Translations under genes and position numbers: made by a program | Shown here: positions 27,247-35,444 of the stretch, one piece after another | Layout: every line of letters starts with the position of its first letter | Numbering within the stretch: position 1 is the first letter of the stretch | Assembly (NCBI RefSeq): GCF_004342165.1 | Contig: NZ_SMAL01000002.1 | Location: 186,001 to 250,000, forward strand | DNA: 64,000 nt | Source: Natranaerovirga pectinivora | GTDB taxonomy: Bacteria > Bacillota > Clostridia > Lachnospirales > DSM-24629 | Direction: 5' to 3' | Notes under the pieces: model-generated | The model's input: the letters and a program-made list of their open reading frames with translations, nothing else | Database searches by the model: none | Told to the model about the DNA's origin: nothing

Positions 27247-28002
27247 ATGTTACATGCTTTTTCTAGAACAGAAATGCTTATTGGTAAAGAAGGACTTGAG
27301 AAATTAAAAAATTCAACGGTAGCAGTTTTTGGAATAGGTGGCGTAGGTACTTATGCTGTTGAAGGATTGGTTAGAAGTGGTGTTGGAAAACTCATTTTAG
27401 TAGATGATGATGATGTATGTCTTACAAATATAAACAGGCAATTACATGCCACACGTAAAACAATTGGTAAACCTAAAGTAGAAGTAATGAAAGAAAGAAT
27501 TTTAACCATTAATCCAAAAGTAGAAGTTGTAGCGTATCAAGAGTTATACACTGCTGAAACTGCTGAAAAATTATTATCAGATGACTATGATTATGTTATT
27601 GATGCCATAGATATGGTTACGTCTAAATTAGATTTGATTGAAAGATGTAACAATAAAAAAATTCCTATTATAAGTGCAATGGGCGCAGGAAATAAGATGA
27701 ATCCTGCTATGTTAGAAGTGTCAGATATTTATAAGACAAGCATATGTCCATTAGCAAAAGTAATGAGAAAAGAACTGAAAAAAAGAGCTATAAAAAAATT
27801 AAAAGTTGTTTATTCAAAAGAAGCACCATTAACGCCTATAGCCTTAGAAGGGGATTGCAAAACCAATTGTATATGCCCAAATAAAGATAGAACTTGTGTA
27901 ACAAGAAGACAAATTCCAGGAAGTATGTCTTTTGTGCCATCTGTTTCTGGGTTGATTATTGCTTCAGAAGTTGTAAAAGATTTAATAGGGTATAAAGGAT
28001 AG
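27247..28002 (+). CDS. tcdA: tRNA threonylcarbamoyladenosine dehydratase
   Basis: The 251-residue protein is of the ThiF/E1 superfamily, with the N-terminal RTEMLIGKEG, nucleotide loop GIGGVGTYAVEGL (about 32-44), NRQLHA and DAIDMVTSKLDLI. Overall it matches TcdA (CsdL/YgdL), which uses ATP to cyclise t6A37 in tRNA to ct6A. Cysteine-rich CKTNCICPNKDRTCVTR near 205-221 is usual in clostridial members. ATG 27247 has GAGGTG upstream. Its own promoter precedes it, and a compound bidirectional terminator follows. Confidence 0.88.
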   Translation: MLHAFSRTEMLIGKEGLEKLKNSTVAVFGIGGVGTYAVEGLVRSGVGKLILVDDDDVCLTNINRQLHATRKTIGKPKVEVMKERILTINPKVEVVAYQELYTAETAEKLLSDDYDYVIDAIDMVTSKLDLIERCNNKKIPIISAMGAGNKMNPAMLEVSDIYKTSICPLAKVMRKELKKRAIKKLKVVYSKEAPLTPIALEGDCKTNCICPNKDRTCVTRRQIPGSMSFVPSVSGLIIASEVVKDLIGYKG

Positions 28003-28013
28003 TTATACAAACT

Positions 28014-28082
28014 AATATACTCCCCTTGTTGAAAGACAATCATTGTTGATTGTCTATCTGTAAGGGGAGTATATTGTTTTTT
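28014..28082. terminator. Compound bidirectional terminator between tcdA and spoVB
   Basis: Outer perfect 14-bp stem (28014-28027 with 28062-28075) encloses an inner 8-bp hairpin, GACAATCA with TGATTGTC (28035-28054). T-rich on the plus side after 28075, A-rich reading on the other side. Confidence 0.82.
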
Positions 28083-28105
28083 AGAATAGTTCTATAAAAA
28101 TAATG

Positions 28106-29653
28106 CTAGATAGAACGCTTCACATTACCAAGATCCTTCCGTGGAATACATTTAAAATAAATTAATATAATTATATATATTAAAGCAAGAATAATACAGT
28201 TAGCAAATAAAATTAATAAAGATCCTGTTAAATATTGTATGTAATTATAATAGATATAGCTAATTAATATAGAAGATATAACTGCAGCAAAGATTGGTTT
28301 TAATAACCATTTTGAAATATCAAATTTAACTGTAGTTACTTTTACAATCTTTATTAAATTTAATAAGGTGATTATCAAACTACTTACTAACAATCCCCAT
28401 AGGTAACCTTTAAGGCCAGCAATTGGTATAACAAAGATTGTAAATACAATGCGAATGCCTAATCCAATAGTATTATTTCTAAAAGTAATAAGTTCATAAT
28501 CTAAGCCATTTAATATACTAGCTAGTGTGGTATTAAGATATATAAATGGACATAGCCAAGCAAGTATCACTAAAAGATTTCCAACAAAGGGCTCATTGTA
28601 TATTCGCGTGCCCATTGGTTTACCAAATACAATAAAAATACATGTGCTAATAATACCTATAAGTAAGGAATACTGTAGTGTCTTTGATGTTGTATGTTTG
28701 ATGGTGTTCTTGTTCTTTGCGGCACTGGCTTCAGAAACTGCTGGCAAGAGCAGGAGAGATAATGAATTTGTAAAGACAGAAGGAAACATTACCAAGGGTA
28801 TTGCCATTGCAGTTAACATACCATATAAACTTAGAGCATTAGAATGGGTCATACCAAATAGTTGTAACCTTGAAGGGATCAAGATTGTTTCTACACTAGA
28901 TAAAATCGTAATCAATACCCTATTTGCTGTTAGAGGGATGGCAATAGTTGCAATATTGTTGGCAATTTTTCTGTAAGAATTATAATTAGAGCATCTCTCT
29001 TCAGTGTTTTTTCCTATGGATACTCTATAAGAAATAATAACATAGAAACAAGTGATTATTTCTCCTAATGCCATACCTATTACTGCCATAGCACAAGCAA
29101 ACTCTAATCCTTTAGGAATAAAGGTACTTGCTAACAAATAAACAGCAGCAACTCTTATAATTTGTTCAATTAATTGTGAACTAGCAGGGATAAAGGTTTT
29201 CTTTAAACCATAAAAGTATGCTTTAACAGAGGAGCCTATAGCTGTAAATGGAACTGTAAAAGCAAGGATTTTTAATGAAAGTAAAGTTCTAGGTTCTTTT
29301 AATAAATTATAACTAATAAATTCACTAAATACGTATATAATGATAGAAAGTATTAGTGATAAAACCAATGTTATAAATGTGGCTGTATTGATGATGCGGG
29401 ACATATTTTTAGTGTTATTAGAAGCCCTTTGTGCAGCTACAAGTTTTGATATAGCAGTAAACAATCCAGAGCAACATATGGTATAACAAATCATAAACAC
29501 AGGAAAAATTAATTGAAATATCCCCATTCCTTCAGAGCCGATAAGATTAGACATATATATTCGATATAAGAATCCTATAACTTTAGTAATAAGCCCTGCA
29601 ATAGTTAATATAATAGCCCCTTTAATGATGGAATCTTTTTTGTTTCTTTTCAT
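28106..29653 (-). CDS. spoVB: Stage V sporulation protein B-like lipid flippase (MOP superfamily)
   Basis: The 515-residue protein has about 14 membrane helices. The N-terminus (KGAIILTIAGLITKVIGFLYRI, IGSEGMGIFQLIFP) is typical of SpoVB/YtgP in the MATE/MOP superfamily. SpoVB helps spore cortex peptidoglycan synthesis, probably by moving lipid-linked precursors; vegetative YtgP-type paralogues also exist, so the exact member is uncertain. ATG 29653 is used; an in-frame TTG at 29659 is possible, and the SD (AGGCGA) is weak. A single minus-strand gene. Confidence 0.82.
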   Translation of the reverse strand: MKRNKKDSIIKGAIILTIAGLITKVIGFLYRIYMSNLIGSEGMGIFQLIFPVFMICYTICCSGLFTAISKLVAAQRASNNTKNMSRIINTATFITLVLSLILSIIIYVFSEFISYNLLKEPRTLLSLKILAFTVPFTAIGSSVKAYFYGLKKTFIPASSQLIEQIIRVAAVYLLASTFIPKGLEFACAMAVIGMALGEIITCFYVIISYRVSIGKNTEERCSNYNSYRKIANNIATIAIPLTANRVLITILSSVETILIPSRLQLFGMTHSNALSLYGMLTAMAIPLVMFPSVFTNSLSLLLLPAVSEASAAKNKNTIKHTTSKTLQYSLLIGIISTCIFIVFGKPMGTRIYNEPFVGNLLVILAWLCPFIYLNTTLASILNGLDYELITFRNNTIGLGIRIVFTIFVIPIAGLKGYLWGLLVSSLIITLLNLIKIVKVTTVKFDISKWLLKPIFAAVISSILISYIYYNYIQYLTGSLLILFANCIILALIYIIILIYFKCIPRKDLGNVKRSI

Positions 29654-29782
29654 ATACAATCGCCTATGCTTTTTCTATCTATTTAAGAGAAATATATTCT
29701 AATAGGCTTGTCATTATGTATTTATTTCAGTATGATAAAAGATAAGTAAATAAAGAAAAATTAATTGTAAGGAGACTACGAG

Positions 29783-30223
29783 ATGATATATATCTTTTTA
29801 ATTGCATTATTATTTGTATTGGATCAAGTTATAAAAGTCAAGATGGATAAAACCAGAGCATTACATAAAGATGAGTATATATTAAATGGGAATATTATTC
29901 TAACGAAATGCTATAATAAAGGTGCTTTTTTGGGAATTTTTAAGGAAAAGCCCCAATATTTGTTTATAGCTAATATCATTGCAATTGGTTCCATGATGAT
30001 ATATCTTTTGAAACTTATTATATTTAAAGGGAATGCGGTGACAAAATTTGCATTAGCTTTAATTATGGGAGGGGCATTAAGTAATTTCTATGATAGATTA
30101 AAAAGAAACCATGTAATTGATTACTTTTCTTTTAAATCTTTAAAAAAAGTAGTTTTTAACTTGGGGGATATGTTTATATTTATAGGATGTATTATATTGT
30201 TGTTATTTGGAAGAAATAAATAA
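29783..30223 (+). CDS. lspA: Signal peptidase II-like protein
   Basis: The 146-residue protein has four membrane segments and the LspA motifs in order: LDQVIKVKMD near the N-terminus, NKGAFLGIF, GGALSNFYDR with the first catalytic Asp, and VVFNLGDMFIFIG with the second. It would remove signal peptides of prolipoproteins. The last motif reads FNLGD where most enzymes have FNxAD, and the first (SNFYDR) also varies, so it may be a divergent second copy. SD AAGGAG. Terminator downstream. Confidence 0.8.
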   Translation: MIYIFLIALLFVLDQVIKVKMDKTRALHKDEYILNGNIILTKCYNKGAFLGIFKEKPQYLFIANIIAIGSMMIYLLKLIIFKGNAVTKFALALIMGGALSNFYDRLKRNHVIDYFSFKSLKKVVFNLGDMFIFIGCIILLLFGRNK

Positions 30224-30246
30224 AATATAAAGTATAATAGAGATAA

Positions 30247-30292
30247 TAAAAAGGGCTATTCTAGGAGAGTTTCTAGGATTGTCTTTTTTTAT
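30247..30292 (+). terminator. Terminator of the lspA-like gene
   Basis: Imperfect inverted repeat from the A-run near 30249 to a seven-base T-run; core pair CTAG at both ends of the loop. Confidence 0.65.
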
Positions 30293-30350
30293 AGACTAGG
30301 AAATCTTCGTATATAAACGTTGAAAATTATTGAAGTAATTTGAAAAAACT

Positions 30351-30379
30351 TTGACAAAAAATTAACTATATTTTATACT
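30351..30379 (+). promoter_or_regulatory. Promoter of the sensory hydrogenase operon
   Basis: Consensus TTGACA (30351-30356) and TATACT (30374-30379) at 17 bp, 37 bases before the first start codon. Confidence 0.75.
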
Positions 30380-30415
30380 AAAAATAATGTATTTGGTTTT
30401 TTGGGAGGATTGGTT

Positions 30416-30670
30416 ATGGTTATTGAAGTTTGTGTTGGAAGCGCCTGTCATCTAAAGGGCTCTTATGAAATTATATCAAAAATAGAAAGCTTGGTGCAGG
30501 AGTCTTTTCTTGAAGATCAAATTACTATTAAAGCAGCTTTCTGCTTAGGTCATTGTACAGAGGCTGTATCTGTAAAAGTTAATCAAGATAAAATATATTC
30601 ACTTGAACCAAACAAGGTAAATGCTTTTTTTTATGCTATTAGAGAGCAGGTGTCATATGAGAATACTTAA
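30416..30670 (+). CDS. Thioredoxin-like [2Fe-2S] ferredoxin (NuoE C-terminal type)
   Basis: The 84-residue protein is a short thioredoxin-like 2Fe-2S domain: CVGSACHLKGS near the N-terminus and FCLGHCTEAVSVKV in the middle supply the four cysteines. It corresponds to the C-terminal part of NuoE/HndA-type subunits and probably passes electrons to or from the hydrogenase-like protein encoded next. ATG 30416 is taken because GGGAGG lies nine bases upstream. Its 3' end overlaps the hydrogenase gene by 14 bases, indicating translational coupling. Confidence 0.83.
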   Translation: MVIEVCVGSACHLKGSYEIISKIESLVQESFLEDQITIKAAFCLGHCTEAVSVKVNQDKIYSLEPNKVNAFFYAIREQVSYENT

Positions 30671-32369
30671 TTTTGCATCTGCTAACTGTAGAAATTGTTA
30701 TAAATGTTTACGAACTTGTCCTATCAAAGCTATAAGATTTAATGAAAATCAAGCACAAATAGATGAAAACCTTTGTATTGCTTGTGGACAATGTTTTGTC
30801 GTATGTCCTCAAAATGCTAGACACATAAAGAGTGATATAGAGATTGTTAAAGAAGCTATTGACAAAGGACAAGAAGTGATTGGTAGTTTGGCACCATCTT
30901 TTGCAGGCTTTTTTACAGAACCTAATACATTTATTCAACAGTTAATGGGGTTGGGTTTTTCTTCAGTAGAAGAAACAGCAATAGGTGCAGAATATATAAC
31001 CAAAGCTTACGCTAATTACATAGAAGAAAATAACCCTAATTATGTGGTGACCAGTTGTTGTCCTACAATAAATTTGCTTGTGGAAAGACATTATCCAGAA
31101 AGTATTGAATACATGTTGCCTTTTGTATCCCCTATGATTGCTCACGGAAAAGCGATTAAAAAAGAAAAAAAAGAGGCAATGACGGTTTTTATTGGACCAT
31201 GTATTAGTAAAAAATGTGAAGCTCTCAATCAATATAATGCAGGAATGATTGATGCCGTACTAACACTAGAAGAGGTTGTAGGGTGGATTGAAGACAGTGA
31301 TCAATATTTAGGCGATAATTATGAAAAAAAGGTACTGGGGTATAATGGTGAAGATAACGGACGTAGCTATCCAATAGTTGGTGGCATAGCCAATGGTCTA
31401 AGAGACTGTCTAATTAATAAGGGCTATGATATTTTATCAATTACAGGACTAAGTAATTCTAAAAGTGTTTTTGAAGAATTAAAAAACAAATCTTTATCTA
31501 AAGTATTTATAGAAATCAGTGCTTGTAATGAAAGTTGCATAGGTGGTCCAGCAATACCTAAAAATAGTGTTGGTTTATTTAATAGAAAGCAGAAGCTTAA
31601 AAGATATATAACAAACAAAAATAAAGGAAATGAACCTTTATATTTCTTAACAGATAATGAGTTAAAGAGAACTTTTGAAAGTCAGAAAAAAGAAAAAGAG
31701 AAAATAAGTGAATCAACTCTAAATAAAATATTAAAAAAATTAGGAAAGTATCAATTAATTGATGAACTTAATTGTGGTGCTTGTGGTTATAATACCTGCC
31801 GCGAAAAAGCCCTAGCAGTCTTTGAAGGGGTGTCCCAAATAGATATGTGTATGCCCTATATGAGAAATAAAGCAGAAAGTTTAAGCAATGTTATTTTTTT
31901 GAATTCTCCTAATGCAATATTTATAGTCGATGAACAGTTAAATATTATTGACTTAAACCCTTCAGCTAAAAATATGTTTGAGATAAAAAGTGAGAAGTAT
32001 ATTAGTCAACCTATTAAGAATCTAATCAATCAAATAGAATGGGAAAATATTTTTAGATTAAAAAGTGATATCATTAATAAGCGTATTCAATTCAATCATA
32101 ATAATTTGGTAGGTATTTTGAACATTTTATACTTGCATAAAGAAAATATACTCCTTACAATCATTACAAATATTACTCAAGAAGAAAAAAGGAAAAAAGA
32201 ATTAAGTGAGATGAGAGAAAACACTTTAAATATAGCCCAAAACGTTATAAACAAACAAATGAGGGTTGCACAAGAGATTGCTAGCTTACTAGGGGAAACA
32301 ACTGCAGAGACAAAAGTAGCATTAACCAAGCTAAAAGAAGTTGTTAAAGGTGAAGAAGGTGGTTTGTAA
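30657..32369 (+). CDS. Group C-type (sensory) [FeFe] hydrogenase with PAS domain
   Basis: The 570-residue protein begins with a two-cluster ferredoxin domain (CRNCYKCLRTCP, CIACGQCFVVCP). It continues with the H-cluster domain holding all four Cys ligands: TSCCP (about 134), GPCISKK (about 181) and ISACNESCIGGP (about 289-293). A further Fe-S domain (CGACGYNTC, about 375) and a PAS domain (about 415-500) follow. The last helix is likely a coiled coil. This layout, with a phosphatase gene next door, marks the putative H2-sensing (HydS) class; catalysis is expected to be low. It could instead be an HfsB-like production subunit. Confidence 0.88.
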   Translation: MRILNFASANCRNCYKCLRTCPIKAIRFNENQAQIDENLCIACGQCFVVCPQNARHIKSDIEIVKEAIDKGQEVIGSLAPSFAGFFTEPNTFIQQLMGLGFSSVEETAIGAEYITKAYANYIEENNPNYVVTSCCPTINLLVERHYPESIEYMLPFVSPMIAHGKAIKKEKKEAMTVFIGPCISKKCEALNQYNAGMIDAVLTLEEVVGWIEDSDQYLGDNYEKKVLGYNGEDNGRSYPIVGGIANGLRDCLINKGYDILSITGLSNSKSVFEELKNKSLSKVFIEISACNESCIGGPAIPKNSVGLFNRKQKLKRYITNKNKGNEPLYFLTDNELKRTFESQKKEKEKISESTLNKILKKLGKYQLIDELNCGACGYNTCREKALAVFEGVSQIDMCMPYMRNKAESLSNVIFLNSPNAIFIVDEQLNIIDLNPSAKNMFEIKSEKYISQPIKNLINQIEWENIFRLKSDIINKRIQFNHNNLVGILNILYLHKENILLTIITNITQEEKRKKELSEMRENTLNIAQNVINKQMRVAQEIASLLGETTAETKVALTKLKEVVKGEEGGL

Positions 32370-33541
32370 TGAAATATTATATTGATGTTTCTTACAATAG
32401 TATTAACAAATGGGGAGAAGAATTATGTGGAGATCATATTGAAATAGTGAAATCCGATGACGGTGTTATCATTGTACTGGCTGATGGACTGGGTAGTGGC
32501 GTAAAAGCCAATATACTAGCAACCTTAACATCAAAAATAGCTGTAACTATGCTTAAGGAAGGTGCAAGTTTAGAAGAAACCATTGATACCATAAGTAATA
32601 CTTTGCCAGAATGTCAGGTGAGAAGATTAGCTTATTCCACCTTTACCATTATAAAAGTGCAAAATGATGGGGGGGTATATATAGCGGAATGTGATAATCC
32701 ACCGTTTTTTATATTTGATAATGGAAGAGATAGAAAAATTTACAAAGAAAAAAAGACCTTGAATGGTAAAGTGATTTATGAGAGCCAATTTAGAATGGAT
32801 CAAGATGGGTTGCTTACTGTTGTAAGTGATGGGGCGGTACATGCTGGGGTAGGAAAATTATTGAATTTAGGTTGGCAATGGGAAAATATCAATGATTTTT
32901 TAAGAGAAATCGCAAAAAAAGAAAAGTGTTCAAAAAATGTTTCTAGGCATCTGATTAATGCATGTGAGAATTTATACGATAATAAACCAGGTGATGATAC
33001 AACGGTGGTTTCTATTAAATTAAGACAACCAGAGGTAGTGAATTTGTTTACAGGGCCACCTGAAAGTATGGAAGATGATATTAAATTGGTGAATTACTTA
33101 AAACATTCAGCTGGAAAAATTGTTGTCTCTGGCGGCACAACAGCAAATATAGTTTCGAGGATACTTAATAGAGCGTTAATTGTAGATATGGATACTTACG
33201 CTGAGGATGTACCCCCAATGGCTAGAATAGAAGGAGTGGATTTGGTTACAGAAGGGGTATTGACAATGAAAAAAACCCTAGAAATCATCAAAGAGACATT
33301 ACTAATAAATGATCATTTGATTTATCAAAAGTTATTGAATGAAAATAATGGCGCATCTAAACTTGCTAAAATTTTACTAGAAGATTGTACCCATTTACAT
33401 ATTTGGCTTGGTAGGGCTGTAAATCCAGCCCATCAAAACCCTAAGTTCCCAATTGATTTTAATATAAAGGTAAATATAGTAAAGGAACTACAAGATATAT
33501 TAAATTTTCTGGGAAAAGAAGTAGAAGTAACGTATATATAA
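32369..33541 (+). CDS. SpoIIE family protein phosphatase
   Basis: The 390-residue protein has a PP2C-type SpoIIE phosphatase domain (about 1-225) with the metal-binding ADGLGSG (about 37-43), VSDGAVHAG and GDDTTVVSI motifs. A C-terminal region (about 230-390) follows that I do not recognise by name. It contains SGGTTANIVSRIL and is common in phosphatases found beside sensory hydrogenases. The start overlaps the stop of the hydrogenase gene (TAATG), showing tight coupling. It would relay the hydrogenase/PAS signal by dephosphorylating an unknown anti-sigma antagonist or similar protein. Confidence 0.85.
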   Translation: MKYYIDVSYNSINKWGEELCGDHIEIVKSDDGVIIVLADGLGSGVKANILATLTSKIAVTMLKEGASLEETIDTISNTLPECQVRRLAYSTFTIIKVQNDGGVYIAECDNPPFFIFDNGRDRKIYKEKKTLNGKVIYESQFRMDQDGLLTVVSDGAVHAGVGKLLNLGWQWENINDFLREIAKKEKCSKNVSRHLINACENLYDNKPGDDTTVVSIKLRQPEVVNLFTGPPESMEDDIKLVNYLKHSAGKIVVSGGTTANIVSRILNRALIVDMDTYAEDVPPMARIEGVDLVTEGVLTMKKTLEIIKETLLINDHLIYQKLLNENNGASKLAKILLEDCTHLHIWLGRAVNPAHQNPKFPIDFNIKVNIVKELQDILNFLGKEVEVTYI

Positions 33542-33602
33542 AGGTATAAAGAAAGTGTTGTTTAGAACAGCATCAAGCTTTTTGAAAATTTTCCTAGTAA
33601 AA

Positions 33603-33636
33603 AGGTACAGAGGTGTTAATGTAAACCTCTGTACCT
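33603..33636. terminator. Bidirectional terminator
   Basis: Perfect 12-bp stem AGGTACAGAGGT with its complement around a 10-base loop, between convergent operons. Confidence 0.78.
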
Positions 33637-33641
33637 AAAGT

Positions 33642-35444
33642 TTATGAGTAATTATGTACAAGCATACTTTTATAATAACCGCCGTTATCAATTAGTTCTT
33701 GGTCACTTCCAGCTTCAACAATTTCTCCGTCTTTTAGGACAATAATCTTATCTGCACTTCTAATGGTAGAAAGTCTATGGGCGATGATTAAAGTTGTTCT
33801 ATCTTTTGTTATATTATTAATACCTCTTTGAATTAATTTTTCAGTATGGGTATCAATATTGGCTGTTGCTTCATCTAAGATAATAACAGAAGGTTTCTGA
33901 GCAATGGCTCTTGCAAAAGAAAGCAATTGTTTTTGGCCAGATGAAAAATTATTCCCTCTTTCCATTACAGGTGTATGGATTCCTTTTTCAAAATTATTAA
34001 TAAAGGATGAAGCACAAGATAGGTCAAGAAACTCTTGGATTTCTTTTTCATCAATATCGTTATTAAGAGCTACATTCATATAAATGTCTCCAGAAAATAA
34101 AAAGGAATCTTGTAGGACAACAGATATATTTTTTCTTAAGTCTTTTAACTTGATATCATTAATATTGATGCCATCTATAAGAATTTCACCTTTTTGTATT
34201 TTGTAAAAGCCATTGATTAAATTGATAATAGTGGATTTACCTGCTCCTGTTTCACCTACAAAAGCAAAGGTTTCTCCTTTTTTGACTTTAAAGCTTACAT
34301 CTTTTAATACCCATTCTTCATTATCATAAGAAAACCAAACATTTTTAAACTCAATTTCACCATGAATGGTATCCAGGCTAAGGCCAATGTCCGTATCTTC
34401 TAGAATCTCTTTTTCATCCAACAAATCAAAGATACGGTCAGTAGAGACCAATGCAGATTGAATGCTGGTATATTTCTCTGCCAAATCAGAAATAGGATTA
34501 AAAAACTGCCTAATGTAAACTGTAAAAGCATAAAGGACACCAAGTTCTAATGTTTGATTGGTGATTCTAGTCATACCATACCAAAGCAATAAGGCAGTAG
34601 CAAAGGATTGAAATAGCTCTGCAGCAGGTTTAAGCAAACTATTGTATTTTACTTGAAGGAATGTGGTTTTCATATAATCATTATTGATCTCTAAAAACTC
34701 TTTTTGTTTTTCCTTTTCCCCTCTAAAGATTTGTATGATCTTCATTCCAGAAATGGTTTCTGCCATAAAGCCATTTATTTTGCCGACATAATGTTTCATA
34801 TCAACAAAATTGGCTCTTAACTTGGTTTTTAATTTTACAACAATATAAGCCATAATAGGTATAACGATAAAAGAGATAAGAGTCAATTCTACGTTCATTA
34901 AAAACATTGCCGAAACAATCCCTACAAGTAGGAATACGTCTTTAAAAAGGCTTATCAAAACTTCTGAATACAGATCGTTTAATTCGTTTACATCATTGGT
35001 TGCTCTAGTTATAAGTCTACCAGAGGATGTTTTATCAAGATAATGTAGGGGTAGGGCTTGTATAGTTTTAAAAACCCTGCCTCTTAAGTTTTTTATGATT
35101 TTTTGGCCAACTCTATTTATGATATTCACCTGAAAATATATTAATATGGCACTTATGAGGGAAAGGGTAAGATATAAAATGCTCATAGAGGTAACAGAAT
35201 ATAACCCATTAGCAGACATCCTTTTAATTAAAAAATCATCAATAACCACTTTTAATATATAGGGTTTAATAATCTGAACAACATTTATGATTAATACAAA
35301 AAGTAGGGCAAGTAATATTTTTTTATAATGAGGGACGGTTAAACTAAAAAGTTTTTTAATTGTTGAAATCTTTTTATCTTTACGGGAGTTAGATTGTTTT
35401 TTAGGCAATATCATCTTTTGAATATTGTTCATGATACATCTCAT
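33642..35444 (-). CDS. Heterodimeric ABC exporter, second half-transporter
   Basis: The 600-residue protein is a six-helix exporter domain (about 1-340) fused to an ATPase with Walker A GETGAGKST, signature FSSGQKQ and Walker B VIILDEATANID. The catalytic Glu is intact but the signature is degenerate (FSSGQ for LSGGQ). This complements the neighbour's changes, as in BmrCD/TM287-288 heterodimers with one dead and one live ATP site. ATG 35444 lies inside the upstream gene, with GGGAGG eight bases before it; the two genes overlap by 44 bases. Substrate unknown; drugs or lipids are usual. Confidence 0.9.
   Translation of the reverse strand: MRCIMNNIQKMILPKKQSNSRKDKKISTIKKLFSLTVPHYKKILLALLFVLIINVVQIIKPYILKVVIDDFLIKRMSANGLYSVTSMSILYLTLSLISAILIYFQVNIINRVGQKIIKNLRGRVFKTIQALPLHYLDKTSSGRLITRATNDVNELNDLYSEVLISLFKDVFLLVGIVSAMFLMNVELTLISFIVIPIMAYIVVKLKTKLRANFVDMKHYVGKINGFMAETISGMKIIQIFRGEKEKQKEFLEINNDYMKTTFLQVKYNSLLKPAAELFQSFATALLLWYGMTRITNQTLELGVLYAFTVYIRQFFNPISDLAEKYTSIQSALVSTDRIFDLLDEKEILEDTDIGLSLDTIHGEIEFKNVWFSYDNEEWVLKDVSFKVKKGETFAFVGETGAGKSTIINLINGFYKIQKGEILIDGININDIKLKDLRKNISVVLQDSFLFSGDIYMNVALNNDIDEKEIQEFLDLSCASSFINNFEKGIHTPVMERGNNFSSGQKQLLSFARAIAQKPSVIILDEATANIDTHTEKLIQRGINNITKDRTTLIIAHRLSTIRSADKIIVLKDGEIVEAGSDQELIDNGGYYKSMLVHNYS

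Noticed and set aside
31424-31618. Minus-strand frame inside the hydrogenase gene
   Set aside because: Shadow of a strongly supported coding region.
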